From assembly GCF_000715075.1 (NCBI RefSeq), contig NC_134082.1:99240399-99304398 (forward strand): DNA of 64,000 bases, in the 5' to 3' direction. The position numbers and the translations under genes were made by a program. This DNA comes from Nicotiana tabacum. Taxonomy: Eukaryota; Streptophyta; Magnoliopsida; Solanales; Solanaceae. The notes beneath the pieces were generated by a model. That model was not told the origin of the DNA, did not search any database, and saw only the letters and a program-made list of their open reading frames with translations. Below, piece by piece: positions 22,151-33,599 of the stretch. Numbering within the stretch: position 1 is the first letter of the stretch; every line of letters begins with the position of its first letter.

Positions 22151-22285
22151 TTTGGTGAAATGTGCTTCGTTCTATCTCCTTTTATAAATCCTCCCTTCAA
22201 TTGGGCTATGCATGCAGCATTGTCTTCGTATAAAATTGTGGGTCTTTTCTCACATTCCAAACCACATTTTTCTCGAATAAAATGA
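20618..22285 (+). CDS. LINE ORF2: AP endonuclease and start of RT, truncated
   Basis: A 555-codon frame. Residues about 20-245 are an L1 apurinic endonuclease: SWNINGLN, LQETKM with the catalytic Glu, IGGDFNVCR, and ISDHKPL with the catalytic Asp-His. A linker follows (SRCQLLKEGDKNTKYFH), then the start of RT (SSDKAPGPDGFTMAFFQ). LINE sequence ends near 22150 (QQCYMVRSCN). The last ~44 codons are antisense copia DNA and are not part of the protein family. The start at 20618 lies 95 bases after the ancestral ORF1 stop at 20523. The endonuclease motifs are intact but the RT is missing, so the copy is not autonomous. Confidence 0.87.
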   Translation: MGEATEAGAGTSRASQDESKILSWNINGLNGRKKRSTLASLVRKWKADILCLQETKMEVIPKSLLHQIWGSRWVDWVELKTCGTSGGIIIIWDKRMWNCIDSHQGNYTITCMLESLQEDFRWCFTGLYGPHTNSERKELWQELGAIRGIWSEQWVIGGDFNVCRFENERLNCTRRSKAMKSFSETIMDLQMIDLPLHGAQYTWSRGEDTLQTSRIDRFLISIKWDESFKAIKQLALPRPISDHKPLPLECGEWKATHSYFKFENMWLQQEGFIDTVKGWWQNYTIGGSPYFILIKKLRNLKKDISNWNKEVYGKLEVRRSKAREELAALEQATEGRIPVQAEKQKILSLQVELEELAKAEETSWRQKSRCQLLKEGDKNTKYFHSIANSHRRVNNIDKLKVNDEITEDKTQIKEEILNFYQNLYTENEVWRPTANFDEVATLAEEDRELLEKAFDEEEVHETINSYSSDKAPGPDGFTMAFFQRTWEFIKPEVMGALNHFHQQCYMVRSCNFGEMCFVLSPFINPPFNWAMHAALSSYKIVGLFSHSKPHFSRIK

Positions 22286-24040
22286 ATTATTGATCTCAAC
22301 CATACGCATTCCCTACTTGCTTCATGAATAGCTATTATCTCAGCGTGATTTGAAGAAGTAGCAACAATAGATTGCTTTGTGGAGCGCCATGATATAACAG
22401 TACCTCCATATGTAAATACGTAGCCGGTTTGAGATCGAGTTTTACGAGGATCAGATAAATAACTTGCATCTGCATAACCAACAAGGTCTGCACTATCTTT
22501 GTTAGCATAAAACAAACTCATATCAAGAGTTCCCTTTAAATATCGCAATATATGCTTAATCCCGTTCCAATGTCTCCGTGTAGGAGAAGAACTATATCTT
22601 GCTAGTAAATTAACAGAAAATGCTATGTTAGGCCTTATAGCATTAGCGAGATACATTAGTGCATCAATTGCACTGAGATAGGGTACTTCGGGACCAAGGA
22701 GTTCCTCGTCCTCTTCTGGAGGTCGGAACAAATCCTTATTCACTTCAAGTGATCGAACAACCATTGGTGTACTCAATGGGTGCGCTTTGTCCATGTAAAA
22801 GCGTTTTAAGACCCTTTCTGTATAGACAGATTGATGGATAAAGATCTTGTCTGCTAAATGTTCAATTTGTAGACCAAGACAAAGTTTTGTCTTTCCAAGA
22901 TCTTTAATCTCAAATTCTTTCTTAAGATATTCAATTGCCTTTTGGAGCTCTTCTGGAGTTCCAACAAGATTTATGTCATCAACATAAACAGCAAGTATAA
23001 CAAATTCTAATGCCATTTTCTTTATAAAAATAATGGACAAATAACATCATTTATGTAACCTTCTTTCAGCAAATATTCACTAAGGCGACATGCGCCCAGA
23101 TTATTTTAAACCGTACAAAGGTCTTTGTAATCTGATTGAATACATTTCCTGAGATTTTGCTTCATGCATTTTAAATCCTTCAGAGATTTTCATATAAATT
23201 TCATTATCAAGTGAACCGTACAGATAAGTTGTAACTACATCCATTAGATGTATTTCAAGCTTTTCATGTAGTGCTAAACTGATGAGATATCGAAATGTTA
23301 TGGCATCCATAACAGGTGAATATGTTTCATCAAAATCGACTCCAGGTCATTGTGAGAATCCTTGTGCAACAAGGCGAGCTTTGTATCTTTCAACTTCATT
23401 TTTATCATTCCTTTTTCGCACAAAAACCCATTTATGACCAACTGATTTTATACCAGCAGGTGTTTGGACTACTGGACCAAAGGCCTCTCTTTTAGCAAGT
23501 GACTTCAACTCCGATTGAATTGCCTCTTGCCATTTTGGCCAATCAGATCTTTGTCGACATTCTTCGACAGATCGAGGTTCAAGATCCTCAGTATCTTGCA
23601 TAATATTAAGTGCAACATTATATGCAAAAATATTATCCACCACTATTTCAGATCGATTTAAATTAATCCCATCACCGATCGAACTTATTAAAAGTTCCTC
23701 ACTCACATGAGCTTCGGGTTCATTGATTTTTTCAAGAATCTCAGAACTAATCAGATTTTGGGTCTATTCAGGAGATCCCTTCATAGTATCGTTTTGATCA
23801 TTTGTCGATTTTCTTTTTCGAGGATTTCGATCCTTAGAACCCAAAGGCCTGCCACGCTTCAGGCGTGCTTTAGGTTCACTATCTCTTATGCTAGTAGATG
23901 GTCCTACTGGGACATTAATTCGGATAGACACATTTTCTGCTGGGATATGTGACTTAGTTATCCTTTTCAAATCAGTAAATGTGTCTGGCATTTGATTTGC
24001 TATATTCTGTAAATGGATGATCTTCTAGACCTCCTGATTA
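22151..24040 (-). pseudogene. copia reverse transcriptase and RNase H
   Basis: Minus strand. RT N-terminal part (23706 to 23347) carries WPKWQEAIQSELKSL and GHKWVFVRKRN. After a stop and frame changes comes TTYLYGSLDNEIYM. The segment from 23040 to 22151 carries the catalytic AVYVDDINLVG and KEFEIKDLG. RNase H follows with VGYADASYLSD, ATSSNHAEIIAIHEA and LYEDNAACI. The frame is lost between 23100 and 23040, with several stops near the RT centre. The frame runs out in HISPK at the LINE junction. Confidence 0.87.
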
Positions 24041-25560
24041 CATATAGGGGTACGGGGATCAAAGTGAGATAATGATGAAATTTTTCACACAATTTCTCTT
24101 TTGATTTCCTTTTTCTCTCCCCCTAATTGTGGAAAATTTATTTCATCAAACCGACAATCTGCAAATCGAGCAGTAAATAAATCTCCTGTCAATGGTTCAA
24201 GATAGCGAATAATAGAGGGTGATTCAAACCCAACATATATTCCTATCCTTCTTTGTGGTCCCATCTTACTACGTTGTGGTGGTGCTACTGGCACATATAC
24301 AGCACATCCGAAAATTCGTAGATGGGCAATATTTGGTTCATGACCAAAAACTAATTATGACGGAGAATATTTATTATAATGTGTCGGTCTGAGACGGATA
24401 AGTGATGCTGCATGCAAGATAGCATGGCCCCAAACAGTAGTGGGCAATGTTGTTTTCATAAGTAGTGGTCTTGCTATCAATTGCAGGCGTTTAATAAATG
24501 ACTCTGCAAGGCCATTTTGAGTATGAACATAAGCTACATGATGTTCAACTTTTATCCCAACGGATAGACAATAATCATCAAAAGCTTGAGATGAGAATTC
24601 TCCAGCATTATCAAGGCGAATAGCCTTTATAGGATAATCTGGGAATTGTGCCCTTAATCGAATTATTTGGGCTAATAGCTTTGCAAATGCCAGGTTGCGA
24701 GATGATAGTAGGCACACATGAGACCATCTTGAAGATGCATCTATTAGGACCATAAAATATCTAAACAACCCACTTGGTGGGTGAATAGGTCCACATATAT
24801 CCCCATGTATACGCTCTAAAAAGGCAGGGGATTCAATACCAACCTTCATTGGTGATGGTCTAGTGATCATTTTTCCTTGATAACAAGCATCACAAGAAAA
24901 TTCGTCATTTGTAAGAATCTTCAAGTTCTTTAATGGATGCCCACTCGAATTTTCAGTAATTCGTCTCATCATTATTGATCCGGGATGGCCCAAACGGCCA
25001 TGCCAAAACACAAAAGTATTTGAATCCGTAAACTTCTGGTTGACGATAGAGTGTGCTTCAATTGTACTAATTTTTGAATAGTATAAGCCAGAAGATAAAG
25101 TTGGTAACTTTTCTACAATGCATTTCTGGCCAGAAATATTTTTTGTAATACAAAGATATTCCCTGTTCATTTCATCTATTGTCTCAACATGATACCCATT
25201 TCGGCGGATATCTATAAAACTCAACAAGTTTCTTCGAGACTTAGAGGAGAACAATGCATTGTCTATAATAAGTTTTGTTCCCTTAGACAGAAATATTATG
25301 GCTCTTCCGGAGCCTTCAATCAAACTTATATTACCAGAAATTGTTGAAACATTTGCTTTTTCCTTATGCAAATAAGAAAAGTATTTCTGATAGTTGAATA
25401 TGGCATGAGTTGTTCCACTATCAATAACACAAATATCTTCATGATTTGTCTTTGATCCAAACATAATTTGAGGGTTATCCATATTCTTCAAAATAACATA
25501 AATAAAATGTATTACAGTAAACATCATTATCAAAGCATAACTTTTATTTATGTACAACAA
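24041..25560 (-). pseudogene. copia protease and integrase
   Basis: A continuous minus-strand frame from 25560 to 24355 carries the protease motif VIDSGTTHAIF near 25410, then the integrase zinc region (FWHGRLGHPG ... CDACYQGKM). The core keeps all three catalytic positions: IHGDICGPI, RLDNAGEF and NGLAESF. The integrase C-terminal part continues past a stop near 24354 to about 24085 (PQRRIGIYVGFESPSI). Apart from those breaks this is the most intact integrase in the left half of the window. Confidence 0.88.
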
Positions 25561-25605
25561 TTACATAACCATACTATCTATTACAAACAACAAAAATTAA
25601 AATAT

Positions 25606-26586
25606 TTACATTTCTACATATTCACTACCGATTACATGACTTGTTTCTCCTTCTGGGAGTGCAAAGTAATCAGCTACATCCAAATGCATGAAGTCTAAAT
25701 TATCTTCAGAAATAAAATTTGCTTCAGCATTTTTCTCTGTCTTCTTCAGGGAGGCTTGATAAAGCTCAACCAGGTTCTTTAGCGTACGACAGGTATGTGA
25801 CCAGTGCCCTTTTCCTCCACATACATTTTCTGCATTTGGCGCTTGCACCGCTTCATGCTTTTGTTCCTTCCTTTTCCACTGCTGGTAGTAAGGAGGCTTC
25901 TTTGGTGCATTATTATTACCATGATTGGGGTTTCTTCCCCGACCACGGCCATGACTGGGGCCACGACCTCTTCCACGTTTAGCTTGGTGGAAGTTCGTCT
26001 CATTCACTTCAGGGAATGGACAAGAACCAATAGGCCGACTTTCATGATTTTTCATTAATAGCCCATTATGTTGCTCTGCTATAAGAAGATGTGAGATAAG
26101 TTCAGAATACTTTTTAAATCACATCTCTCGATATTGCTGCTGCAGGAGCATATTCGAGGCATGAAAAGTAGTGAAAGTTTTCTCCAACAGATCATGATCA
26201 GTAATATTATCACCACATAATTTCAATTGGGAAATAATTCGGAACATAGCAGAATTATACTCACTGATAGATTTAAAATCTTGTAGCCTTAGATGAGTCC
26301 AATCATAACGTGCCTGTGGAAGAACGACCACTATATCTTTCAAATTATTCCACAGTATGACTGGATCTTTAATAGTGAGATATTCCATTTTCAGGCCCTC
26401 GTCAAGGTGATGGCGTAGGAATATCATTGTTTTGGCACGGTCTTGGTTTGATGCCTGATTTTTATCCTTGATGGTGTCTGCGAGACCCATCGCATCAAGA
26501 TGAATTTCAGCATCAAACACCCAAGACATGTAGCTTTTGCCCGATATATCCAGGGCTACAAATTCAAGTTTAGAAAGATTTGACAT
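25606..26586 (-). pseudogene. copia gag, zinc knuckle damaged
   Basis: Starts MSNLSKLEFVALDISG at 26586 with capsid motifs (YMSWVFDAEIHLDAMGLADT, MIFLRHHLDEGLKMEYL). A frame break lies near 26055-26119. The second part has an Arg/Gly-rich stretch (RGRGPSHGRGRGRNP) and a knuckle reading NVCGGKGHWSHTC, in which the first of the four metal ligands appears lost. It starts 79 bases from the LTR end, which is normal spacing. Confidence 0.83.
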
Positions 26587-26762
26587 TATTTAGGAAAAGA
26601 AAGTTCTTACCTCTAATACTTTCAAAGTATTTGCTCGAGATGTCAGAGTCTCGTGCTGATAACGTGTTATAAAATAAAGACTATAAAGTAAAGACAAGTA
26701 TAGAGAGAAACTGATATATTATTCGAATTCAAACTGATGTACATAATGAACTGAAATCTCTT

Positions 26763-26772
26763 CTATTTATAG
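26763..26772 (-). promoter_or_regulatory. TATA box of copia LTR
   Basis: CTATAAATAG on the minus strand, about 100 bp before the LTR end at 26665 and downstream of the tandem array, where a copia U3/R promoter is expected. Confidence 0.65.
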
Positions 26773-26799
26773 AAGAAATGAAGCTGCTGTGTAAGCTGT

Positions 26800-27095
26800 T
26801 ACTATACCAGATATGGATAATCTTCTACTGAGAGCAATGTTTATCCATAACGGAGTACTGAAAGGATAAGCTTATTATACCCGATATGGATAATCTTCTA
26901 CCGGGGATAATGTTTATCCATAACTGGGTACTGAAAGGATAAGCTTATTATACCCGGTATGGATAATCTTCTACCGGGGATAATATTTATCCATAACTGG
27001 GTACTGAAAGGATAAGCTTATTATACCCGGTATGGATAATCTTCTACCGGGGGTAATGTTTATCCATAACCGGGTACTGAAGTGATAAGCTTCTT
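26800..27095 (-). repeat. 73 bp tandem repeat in copia LTR U3
   Basis: About four copies of a unit containing 'gataagcttattatacccg' and 'tatggataatcttctac', spaced about 73 bp, lying upstream (minus sense) of the TATA box. Each unit carries an internal inverted pair, GATAA...TTATC. Arrays of this kind in U3 often act as enhancers; that role is inferred here. Confidence 0.85.
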
Positions 27096-27231
27096 CAAGA
27101 AGCTTATTTCCAATAGAGTACTAAATAGATAAACATATTTACGGTGGAGTACCATATGGATAAACTTCTTCAAGAAGCTTATTTACAACAGAGTACTAAA
27201 TGAACATCCATAATATAATATATTTATAACA

Positions 27232-27818
27232 TGATTAACATTCTAGTTTGAAATAGACAAATAATATTAAAAACTTTTATTTTTCTTGCACTAACAAATT
27301 ATTATTATTTTAGTTAGTTATATTTAAGTAATCCTACTTAGTAAAAAGTAGGAGTATTACTAATTGTATGACCGACTAATCCAAATAATATTTTAAAAGA
27401 TCACAATGTACATTAGATGCAATATTAAATCTTTGCGTAAAAGATAATAATAAATAAAAAATTGTTTCAAACAAATATCACGCTTTTAAAGTTCGTCCCA
27501 AGAAAAATAACAAACGTTGCCTATAAATTAAGTAACTTAAGTCCAACAATATAATTTTTGAATGTGATGCAGTGGCTAAACAAGCAAAATATAAGCTTAT
27601 CGACACGTGCATTGTACGCGTGTGACAAAATATGTAAGCACGTTTATGCAATCCCGACCCCATCTTATCCGAACAGAAGCCTAGAAGGCCCATTTGGGCA
27701 TGTGAAATCCCGAACCAAATACTTTTAGGATCCTCAATATACTCTTTACTAATGATGACACGTTTATGCTAAGTATTATTGTAATGTAATATCAACTTAT
27801 TCTTGCTTATATATGTCT
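27232..27818. other. unassigned AT-rich spacer
   Basis: No coding frame, no recognisable element end and no LINE continuation, so the LINE at 18454 does not resume after the copia LTR. Confidence 0.4.
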
Positions 27819-28312
27819 GTATAGGTCAAAATTTGGACGATTACGGCCACTGACGAATACGACAAGGTACGAGACCCTTACGACACAACGTTCTTTGGTC
27901 GTTGAAGAAGGCGACGACTGACAGCGGTTAGAAAATGCACAGCATTTGTAGTAGTGTAGAAGCAACAGGAGACAGTAGGAATATAATATACTTTCGAATA
28001 TTCTTTATGTTATACCTATTAGGGTTCAAGAGGGGGTTGTCCCTTATAAATAGAGGGAGAAGACTCTGTAAAAGGGGGGATCCAGATACCATTTTGACTT
28101 TTGGCTAAGAGCATCCACTGCAATATCTTTCTACATTCAAAGTTATCATATTTACGCTTAATCATTCGATTTCGAGATATTAAGAAACGTTATTCATCTT
28201 GTTCATCCCTTGCATCTTTCAATCTAAGGTTTATTATACTTGGTTGAGATTTACCTCTTCATCTTCTTTAATTGATTTAATCGAAAAGGTTTCAATATAT
28301 TTCGGTTTAACA
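27819..28312 (+). repeat. 5' LTR of Tat element
   Basis: The end is firm: ...TTCGGTTTAACA at 28312 followed by the primer site. The start is chosen at TGTATAGGTC (27819) as the nearest fitting TG and is uncertain by tens of bases. No 3' LTR is available for comparison. Confidence 0.6.
28045..28053 (+). promoter_or_regulatory. TATA box of Tat LTR
   Basis: TATAAATAG in the context CCCTTATAAATAGAGGG, about 260 bp before the LTR end, at a typical promoter position. Confidence 0.7.
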
Positions 28313-28332
28313 ATTTGGTGCCGTCTGTGGGA
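28313..28332 (+). other. primer binding site of Tat element
   Basis: ATTTGGTGCCGTCTGTGGGA directly follows the LTR, the usual Tat-clade primer context. Confidence 0.8.
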
Positions 28333-28562
28333 ATTTCTTTAGCTAAGATTTTAGATTCATCTAGACTCCGGAAAGGGATAATCACTTCTTCCTAGCTTTG
28401 TACAAACTAACAATAGCAGGGAAAGGAGATACAAGGCAGAAAGCAATAGTAGGCGTCACAACCAACCTCCTGAACACCATCAACGAAAATAGCAGAGAGG
28501 ATAACGAAACGAAACACCAAGCACCATACCTGGGGGAAATGTTTCACCTCCCCCACACGAAA

Positions 28563-29913
28563 GCATGACTGCTTCGCGCGAGAGGAAAGCCTCCACATCT
28601 ACAACAGGAGAGGCACCACCGACAGTAAGAAAACTGTTGGAAGAATGGCTAACAAGTACTCTGAACACCATACTTGATAAACCTGCACAAAGGGATAACA
28701 GGAATGTTGCACATGCAGATGTCACGATAAACGCTGATGAGCAAGATGCCCCTCTCCCCCCGATACAGGTAACACTCATGTTGCTAATGACGCAGGTAAT
28801 GATACGCTTGAAGCCATATTAAAGAAAATGAAGGAGATGAAAAATGAGAATAAGGCACTCCGTGACCAAATGAAGAAACACAAAGAGAGGGTTGACAAAA
28901 TACCAGGTGCCCTAAAGTTGTTGCCAAAACGCGACGTTGGTCGATTTATCGAGCAACCATATAGTGAAGAAGCGGCCCCCTACGCAAAGACCTTCAAAAT
29001 GCCGCCCTACTTAAAGATATATGATGGTACTACCGATCCAGAAGATCATATCACTCACTACGTTACAGCCGTAAAAGGTAACGATCTTTCAAAAGAGCAG
29101 GTACCATCGGTGCTATTGAAAAAGTTTGGCGAAACCCTAACAGGGGGAGCCTTGACATGGTACTCTCAACTACTGGCATGCTCGATAGCGACGTTCGAGG
29201 AAATGGCAGACAAATTCGTCACCGCCCATGCAGGAGCCAAAAAAGCAGAAGCTAGGGTAAATGATATATTTGCCATAAGATAGATGCATGGTGAGGGACT
29301 CAGGAACTTCTTAGCTCGGTTCAACAGGGTGAGAATGAGCTTGTCGAATGTGTTAGAAGGAATAGCAGTAGCAGCCTTCCTGAACGGATTAAATAGAAAT
29401 GGGTCGAGAACGACCAGAAAATTGCTAAGCAGACTCATGAAATACCCTCCAACTACTTGTGAAGAAATCCATAACGCCTACTGCGCCGAGGTACGAGCCG
29501 ACGAGGACGACCTCAACGGTCTGATCCAACGGTTGACGTTACTTCAAACTCAAGCAAGGAAAGATCGTCGCAATGAAGGTCGAAGGGATCAGTTGGGGCC
29601 CCGCCTCAGCCTAGAGAGGCATCAACCTTACGTCAGGACGTCTGCCCCGCCTCCACCACGGTACACGAATGCTCCTCCTCGACATACAACACCATATCGA
29701 CACGAGAAAGGTATGTGTCCACTCCTCTCCGCTCATAATTTTTGTGTTTTTCCTTCAGAAATAGTGTACGCACTAGAGAAACTCGGTCCAAAGGTGCAAT
29801 GGCCACAAAAGATGAGATCAGACCCAACACACGAAAGTCGAGCGCTTTCTGCGAATTTCATAAAGAAATGGGTCACAAAACCGAAGATTGCATATGACTA
29901 CGATAGGAGGTAG
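28563..29913 (+). pseudogene. Tat gag
   Basis: Starts MTASRERKASTSTT, with a frameshift near 28770. The main capsid frame runs from 28828 (FKMPPYLKIYDGTTDPEDHI, LTGGALTWYSQL). A TAG stop at 29281-29283, consistent with CAG to TAG, is followed in frame by MHGEGLRNFLARFNRVR, FLNGL and CEEIHNAYCAEVRADEDDL. The tail is Arg-rich. No clear CCHC knuckle is visible. Confidence 0.83.
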
Positions 29914-30023
29914 TACGAATGCTAAGCCAGGGACACCTGAAAGAGTTGTTGAGTGATCGAGGACGGGCTAACGAATAGCCCTAGGGACCTCCAAAGCCAC
30001 TTTCTCCTGCTCGCACTATACAG

Positions 30024-31378
30024 ATGATCATCAGCGGAGGCGATGTCGCAACAATCAATCATGTCAAGTTCACTACCACACATAAACTCAAACGATCAAT
30101 CACCCATGAACGGTATGGTGACCTCGAAGACAGTATCATCTTCGACAAGTCAGCCGATGTTGAACGGACTTCTGGAGAGATAATGCTACCCATCCTTGCC
30201 AGATGAGTCACCCTGGAAATGATGTTTCACGTCATGGACCAGGGGACTGCCTATAACGCCATCATAGGGCGCCCGTGGATACACGCCATGCGAGTGGTCC
30301 CTTCCAGTCTCTATCAAGTGATCAATTTTCCTACCTCATGGGGAGTATTCAGTAATCGAGGTGAGCAATGCACTGCACAATAATGCTATCGCATCGCCAA
30401 GATTGCACACACACCCAACAACTCAAAGGAGCGGATACGTAAGCATAACAATCATAGCAATCAGCGATGTCGGGAGCCAAACTTGGCGAACGTACAGACG
30501 TTATCAAGGACCCCGACATCGTGGAAGCATCCGAGTCAACGATAGAAAATCTTGATCCCGTCCTACTAGACGACAACAACAGCATAAAAAAGCTTATATC
30601 GGGCACAATCTCTCAGAACCATGTAAGTTTCGTAAGCTCTTGATTGACCATGCCGATCTGTTTGCCTTATCCCATGCATATATGCCAAGTATCCCAAAGT
30701 ATATCGCCACACACAAGCAAAATGTTGACCCCCTATACCCGCCAGTACGACAAATAAGAAGGAATTTCAACACCGCGATCAATGAAGCCGTCAGCGAAGA
30801 AGTCGATAAGCTGCTCGCAAATGGCTCCGTCCGAGAGTCAAAATACCCTCAATGGGTCGCCAATGTGGTCATGGTGAAGATTTCATGGACCTAAACAAGG
30901 CATGTCCAAAAGATTCTTTTCCATTACCACACATCGACTAGCTCATCGACACAACAACAGGACACGAGTTGCTAAGCTTCTTGGATGCCTGCTCGGGTTA
31001 CAACCAGATCCTCATGGAACAAGAAGACCAGGAGAAAACCACTTTCATCACTCACAAAGGAACTTACTACTATAAGGTTATACCGTTCAGATTAAAGAAT
31101 GCAAGGGCGACGTATCAAAGATTGGTCACCAAAATGTTCAAAAATCAACTCAGTAAAACAATGGAAGTCTACATCGATGACATTCTAGTTAAGTCGAAAA
31201 GGAAAGAAGATCATATCGATCATCTGAAGGAAGCCTTTGACATATTAAGACGGTACGGCATGAAACAGAACCCCGAAAAATGCACCTTCGGCGTAAACTT
31301 AGGAAAATTCCTCTATTTCCTGGTATCACAAAGAGGCATCGAAGTCAACCTAAAACAGATTAAGTCTTTAATGTATTA
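30024..31378 (+). pseudogene. Tat protease remnant and reverse transcriptase
   Basis: The protease region reads IIFDKSAD, then directly VERTSGEIMLPILAR and GTAYNAIIGRPWIHAMRVVP. The stretch that should carry the catalytic Asp-Ser/Thr-Gly is absent, as if deleted near 30150. Stops crowd 30200-30760. RT resumes with DLNKACPKDSFPLPHID (near 30885), SFLDACSGYNQI and the intact catalytic VYIDDILVKSKR near 31170. The last RT frame ends at 31378. Confidence 0.85.
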
Positions 31379-31389
31379 AGGAAAGACAA

Positions 31390-32370
31390 TGGACTTCAGT
31401 GGAATTTAGAATGTGTCGATGCCCTAAGGAAACTAAAAGCATACTTGTCTTCACCACCCTTACTCGCCAAGGCAGATCCAAGCGAGTGCCTCCTAGTCTA
31501 CCTAGCCGTATCCGAAGTCGCGGTAAGTGCAGTTCTAGTCCGAGAAAACAAAGGTACGTAATCTCCAATTTACTATATAAGCAAAACCTTAATTGACGCC
31601 GAAACAAGGTACCCCCACCTTGAAATATTGGCTCTAGCGTTAGTCGTAGCTTCATGAAAGCTTAGACCATATTTTCAGTGCCACCCCATAAAGGTGGTGA
31701 CAACCTTTCCTCTCAGGAGTATCCTGCACAAACCCGAATTATCGGGTAGGTTGGCCAAATGGGCCATAGAACTGAGCGAGCATGATATAACATATCAACC
31801 GCGAACCGCAATAAAGTCTCAAGTGCTCGTCGATTTCGTCTCTAATTTCAGCGCAAAGATACTGCCCGAAGTTGAGCAAGAAGTGCTTCGCACTTCATCA
31901 GAACGACCCAACCTCTGGGTCCTTTACACCGATAGCGCGTCCAATGCATCAGGATCGGGACTGGGACTCGTACTCGAAGTCCCAATGGGCGAAGTAATTT
32001 GCCAATCTATACGATGCCCTGAAATGACTAACAATGAGGCCGTAATTGCAGGACTGAAATTGGCCCTCAAGTATGGTGCTCGGCGAGTCATCCTCCACTA
32101 CGACTCTCAACTTGTTGTAAATTAAGTTACTGGGACTTTCCAGATAAAGGAGCAGAGGTTGCAGAAATATTATACCGAAATCCATAAAATGCTGCTAGAA
32201 TTCAATGAATGTCATCTTGACCAAATACCCCGAGCACAAAACATCAAAGTAGACGGTCTCGCCAAGCTGGCAGCAACAACTAAAAACATCACCAAGGAGA
32301 ACGTGGTCACCCTCCTCCGCTCATCAATAGACCAAGTCGAGGTACATTCTATAAATTTAACTTGGGACTA
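31390..32370 (+). pseudogene. Tat RNase H and archaeal-type second RNase H
   Basis: The first RNase H (31400-31850) is badly broken, with its end LAKWAIELSEHDITYQPR readable near 31750. The second, archaeal-type domain is clear: LYTDSASNASGSGLGLVL near 31925, NNEAVIAGLKLAL near 32030 and LHYDSQLVVN near 32095, giving the Asp, Glu and Asp positions. A TAA follows VVN, then EFNECHLDQIPRAQN and VDGLAKLA continue to 32370. A second RNase H is the hallmark of the Tat clade. Confidence 0.84.
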
Positions 32371-32539
32371 GCGTAATCGCATCATATCATATCTACAGGA
32401 AGGAACACTCCCACAAGATAAAAAAGAAGCCAAAAGCTCCGAATACAAGCGGCCAGATACAGTCTTATAAACCACGACCATTACAAAAGGACGTTTGGCG
32501 GCCCGCTAGCCAAATGCCTTGGACCAAATCAGACAAAGC

Positions 32540-33599
32540 GTGTGCTTGAAGAGGTACATGAAGGCTACTGCGGCGCCCATATAGGCAACCGACCCCTCGT
32601 TAGGTGTCTTATTCGTACAGGATACTACTGGCCCACTATAAAAAAGAGGTCGCGGAGTATGTCAAAAAATGTGAGCAACGCCAAAAATACGCCCCTATGA
32701 TACACCAGGCAGAGGAACTCCTACATTCCGTCACTTCTTCATGGCAGTTTCTAAAATGGGGGATGGATATCATCGAGCCCCTCCCAACAGGGCGAGGTAA
32801 GATACACTTCCTTTTGGTTTTAACTGACTACTTTTCCAAATGGGTGGAAGCAGGTGCGTTCACTCAAATACGCGAACAAGAAGTCATCGCGTTTATCTGG
32901 AAAAACATCATATGCCACTTTAGCATCCCCAAAGAAATCAGTTGCGACAACGGACCCCAGTTCATCGGGAAAAAGACGACTGAGTTCTTCAAAAAATGGC
33001 ATATCAAGCGGATACTCTCCATGCCATATCATTCTGCTGGCAGTGGTCAAGCGTAATCCTCTAATAAAACAATATTAAAAATATTAAAGAAATAGCTTGA
33101 GGACCTCAAAGGGCTATGGCCGGAACTGCTACCAGAGGTGCTATGGGCCTACCGCACAATGCCAAAAAACCAACACGGGTGAGACGCCATATTCATTTGT
33201 TTACGGCACTAACGCAGTCATACCCCTTGAGGTCGGGAACCTAGCCTGAGATACTCCAATGAGAGTGGATCAAGCAACAACGAAAGCAAATTACAAGACC
33301 TGGATGAGGTCGAAGAACGAAGGGATATGGCACACATAAGGATGGTGGCCCAAAAATAACAAGCGGAAAGGTACTACAACAAGAAAGCCAAAGTGCGACC
33401 GCTTAGAGTCGGAGACTATGTTCTCAAATCCAAAACACAAGCAGTGAAAGACCTGAATGAAGGGAAGTTGGGAACAAACTAGTACGGGCCATATAAAATC
33501 ACAGCAGCAAACAAAGGAACATTCCAATTAGAGACAATGGAAGGAAAACTACTACAAAATAACTGGAATGTCGCCCACCTCAAATACTTCCACTTCTGA
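32540..33599 (+). pseudogene. Tat integrase
   Basis: Zinc-region remnant (YCGAHIGN near 32570; KKCEQRQKYAP near 32665), then the core with GMDIIEPLPTG and SCDNGPQFIG, keeping the first two catalytic Asp. The third catalytic position is destroyed: after SGSGQA the frame meets TAA at 33054-33056 where a Glu codon is expected. More stops follow, then the C-terminal region (YNKKAKVRPLRVGDYVL, NWNVAHLKYFHF) to a stop at 33599. Confidence 0.84.

Larger units (their letters stand above)
22151..27231 (-). mobile_element. Ty1/copia retrotransposon, 3' end missing
   Basis: On the minus strand: LTR (27231-26665), gag, protease, integrase, RT and RNase H in copia order. It ends at about 22151 within RNase H after DRTKHISPK, so the last codons and the 3' LTR are absent. 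Domains are better preserved than in the copia at 1512, with a few stops and frameshifts. I do not assign a lineage. Confidence 0.9.
26665..27231 (-). repeat. 5' LTR of copia element
   Basis: 567 bp bounded by perfect short inverted ends: TGTTATAAA at 26665 and TTTATAACA ending at 27231. Next to it on the internal (lower-coordinate) side is a candidate primer site reading GTTATCAGCACGAG on the minus strand, resembling the Met-tRNA type. The LTR holds a 73 bp tandem array and a TATA box. Confidence 0.87.

Noticed and set aside
18569..22285. Pair of host genes, because of two long ORFs in tandem
   Set aside because: DUF4283 followed by endonuclease and RT is the standard L1-type LINE arrangement, and the second ORF ends on antisense copia DNA.
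26665..27231. Complete copia insertion into the LINE at 18454
   Set aside because: The LINE does not resume after 27231, the copia has no 3' LTR, and no matching target duplication is visible.
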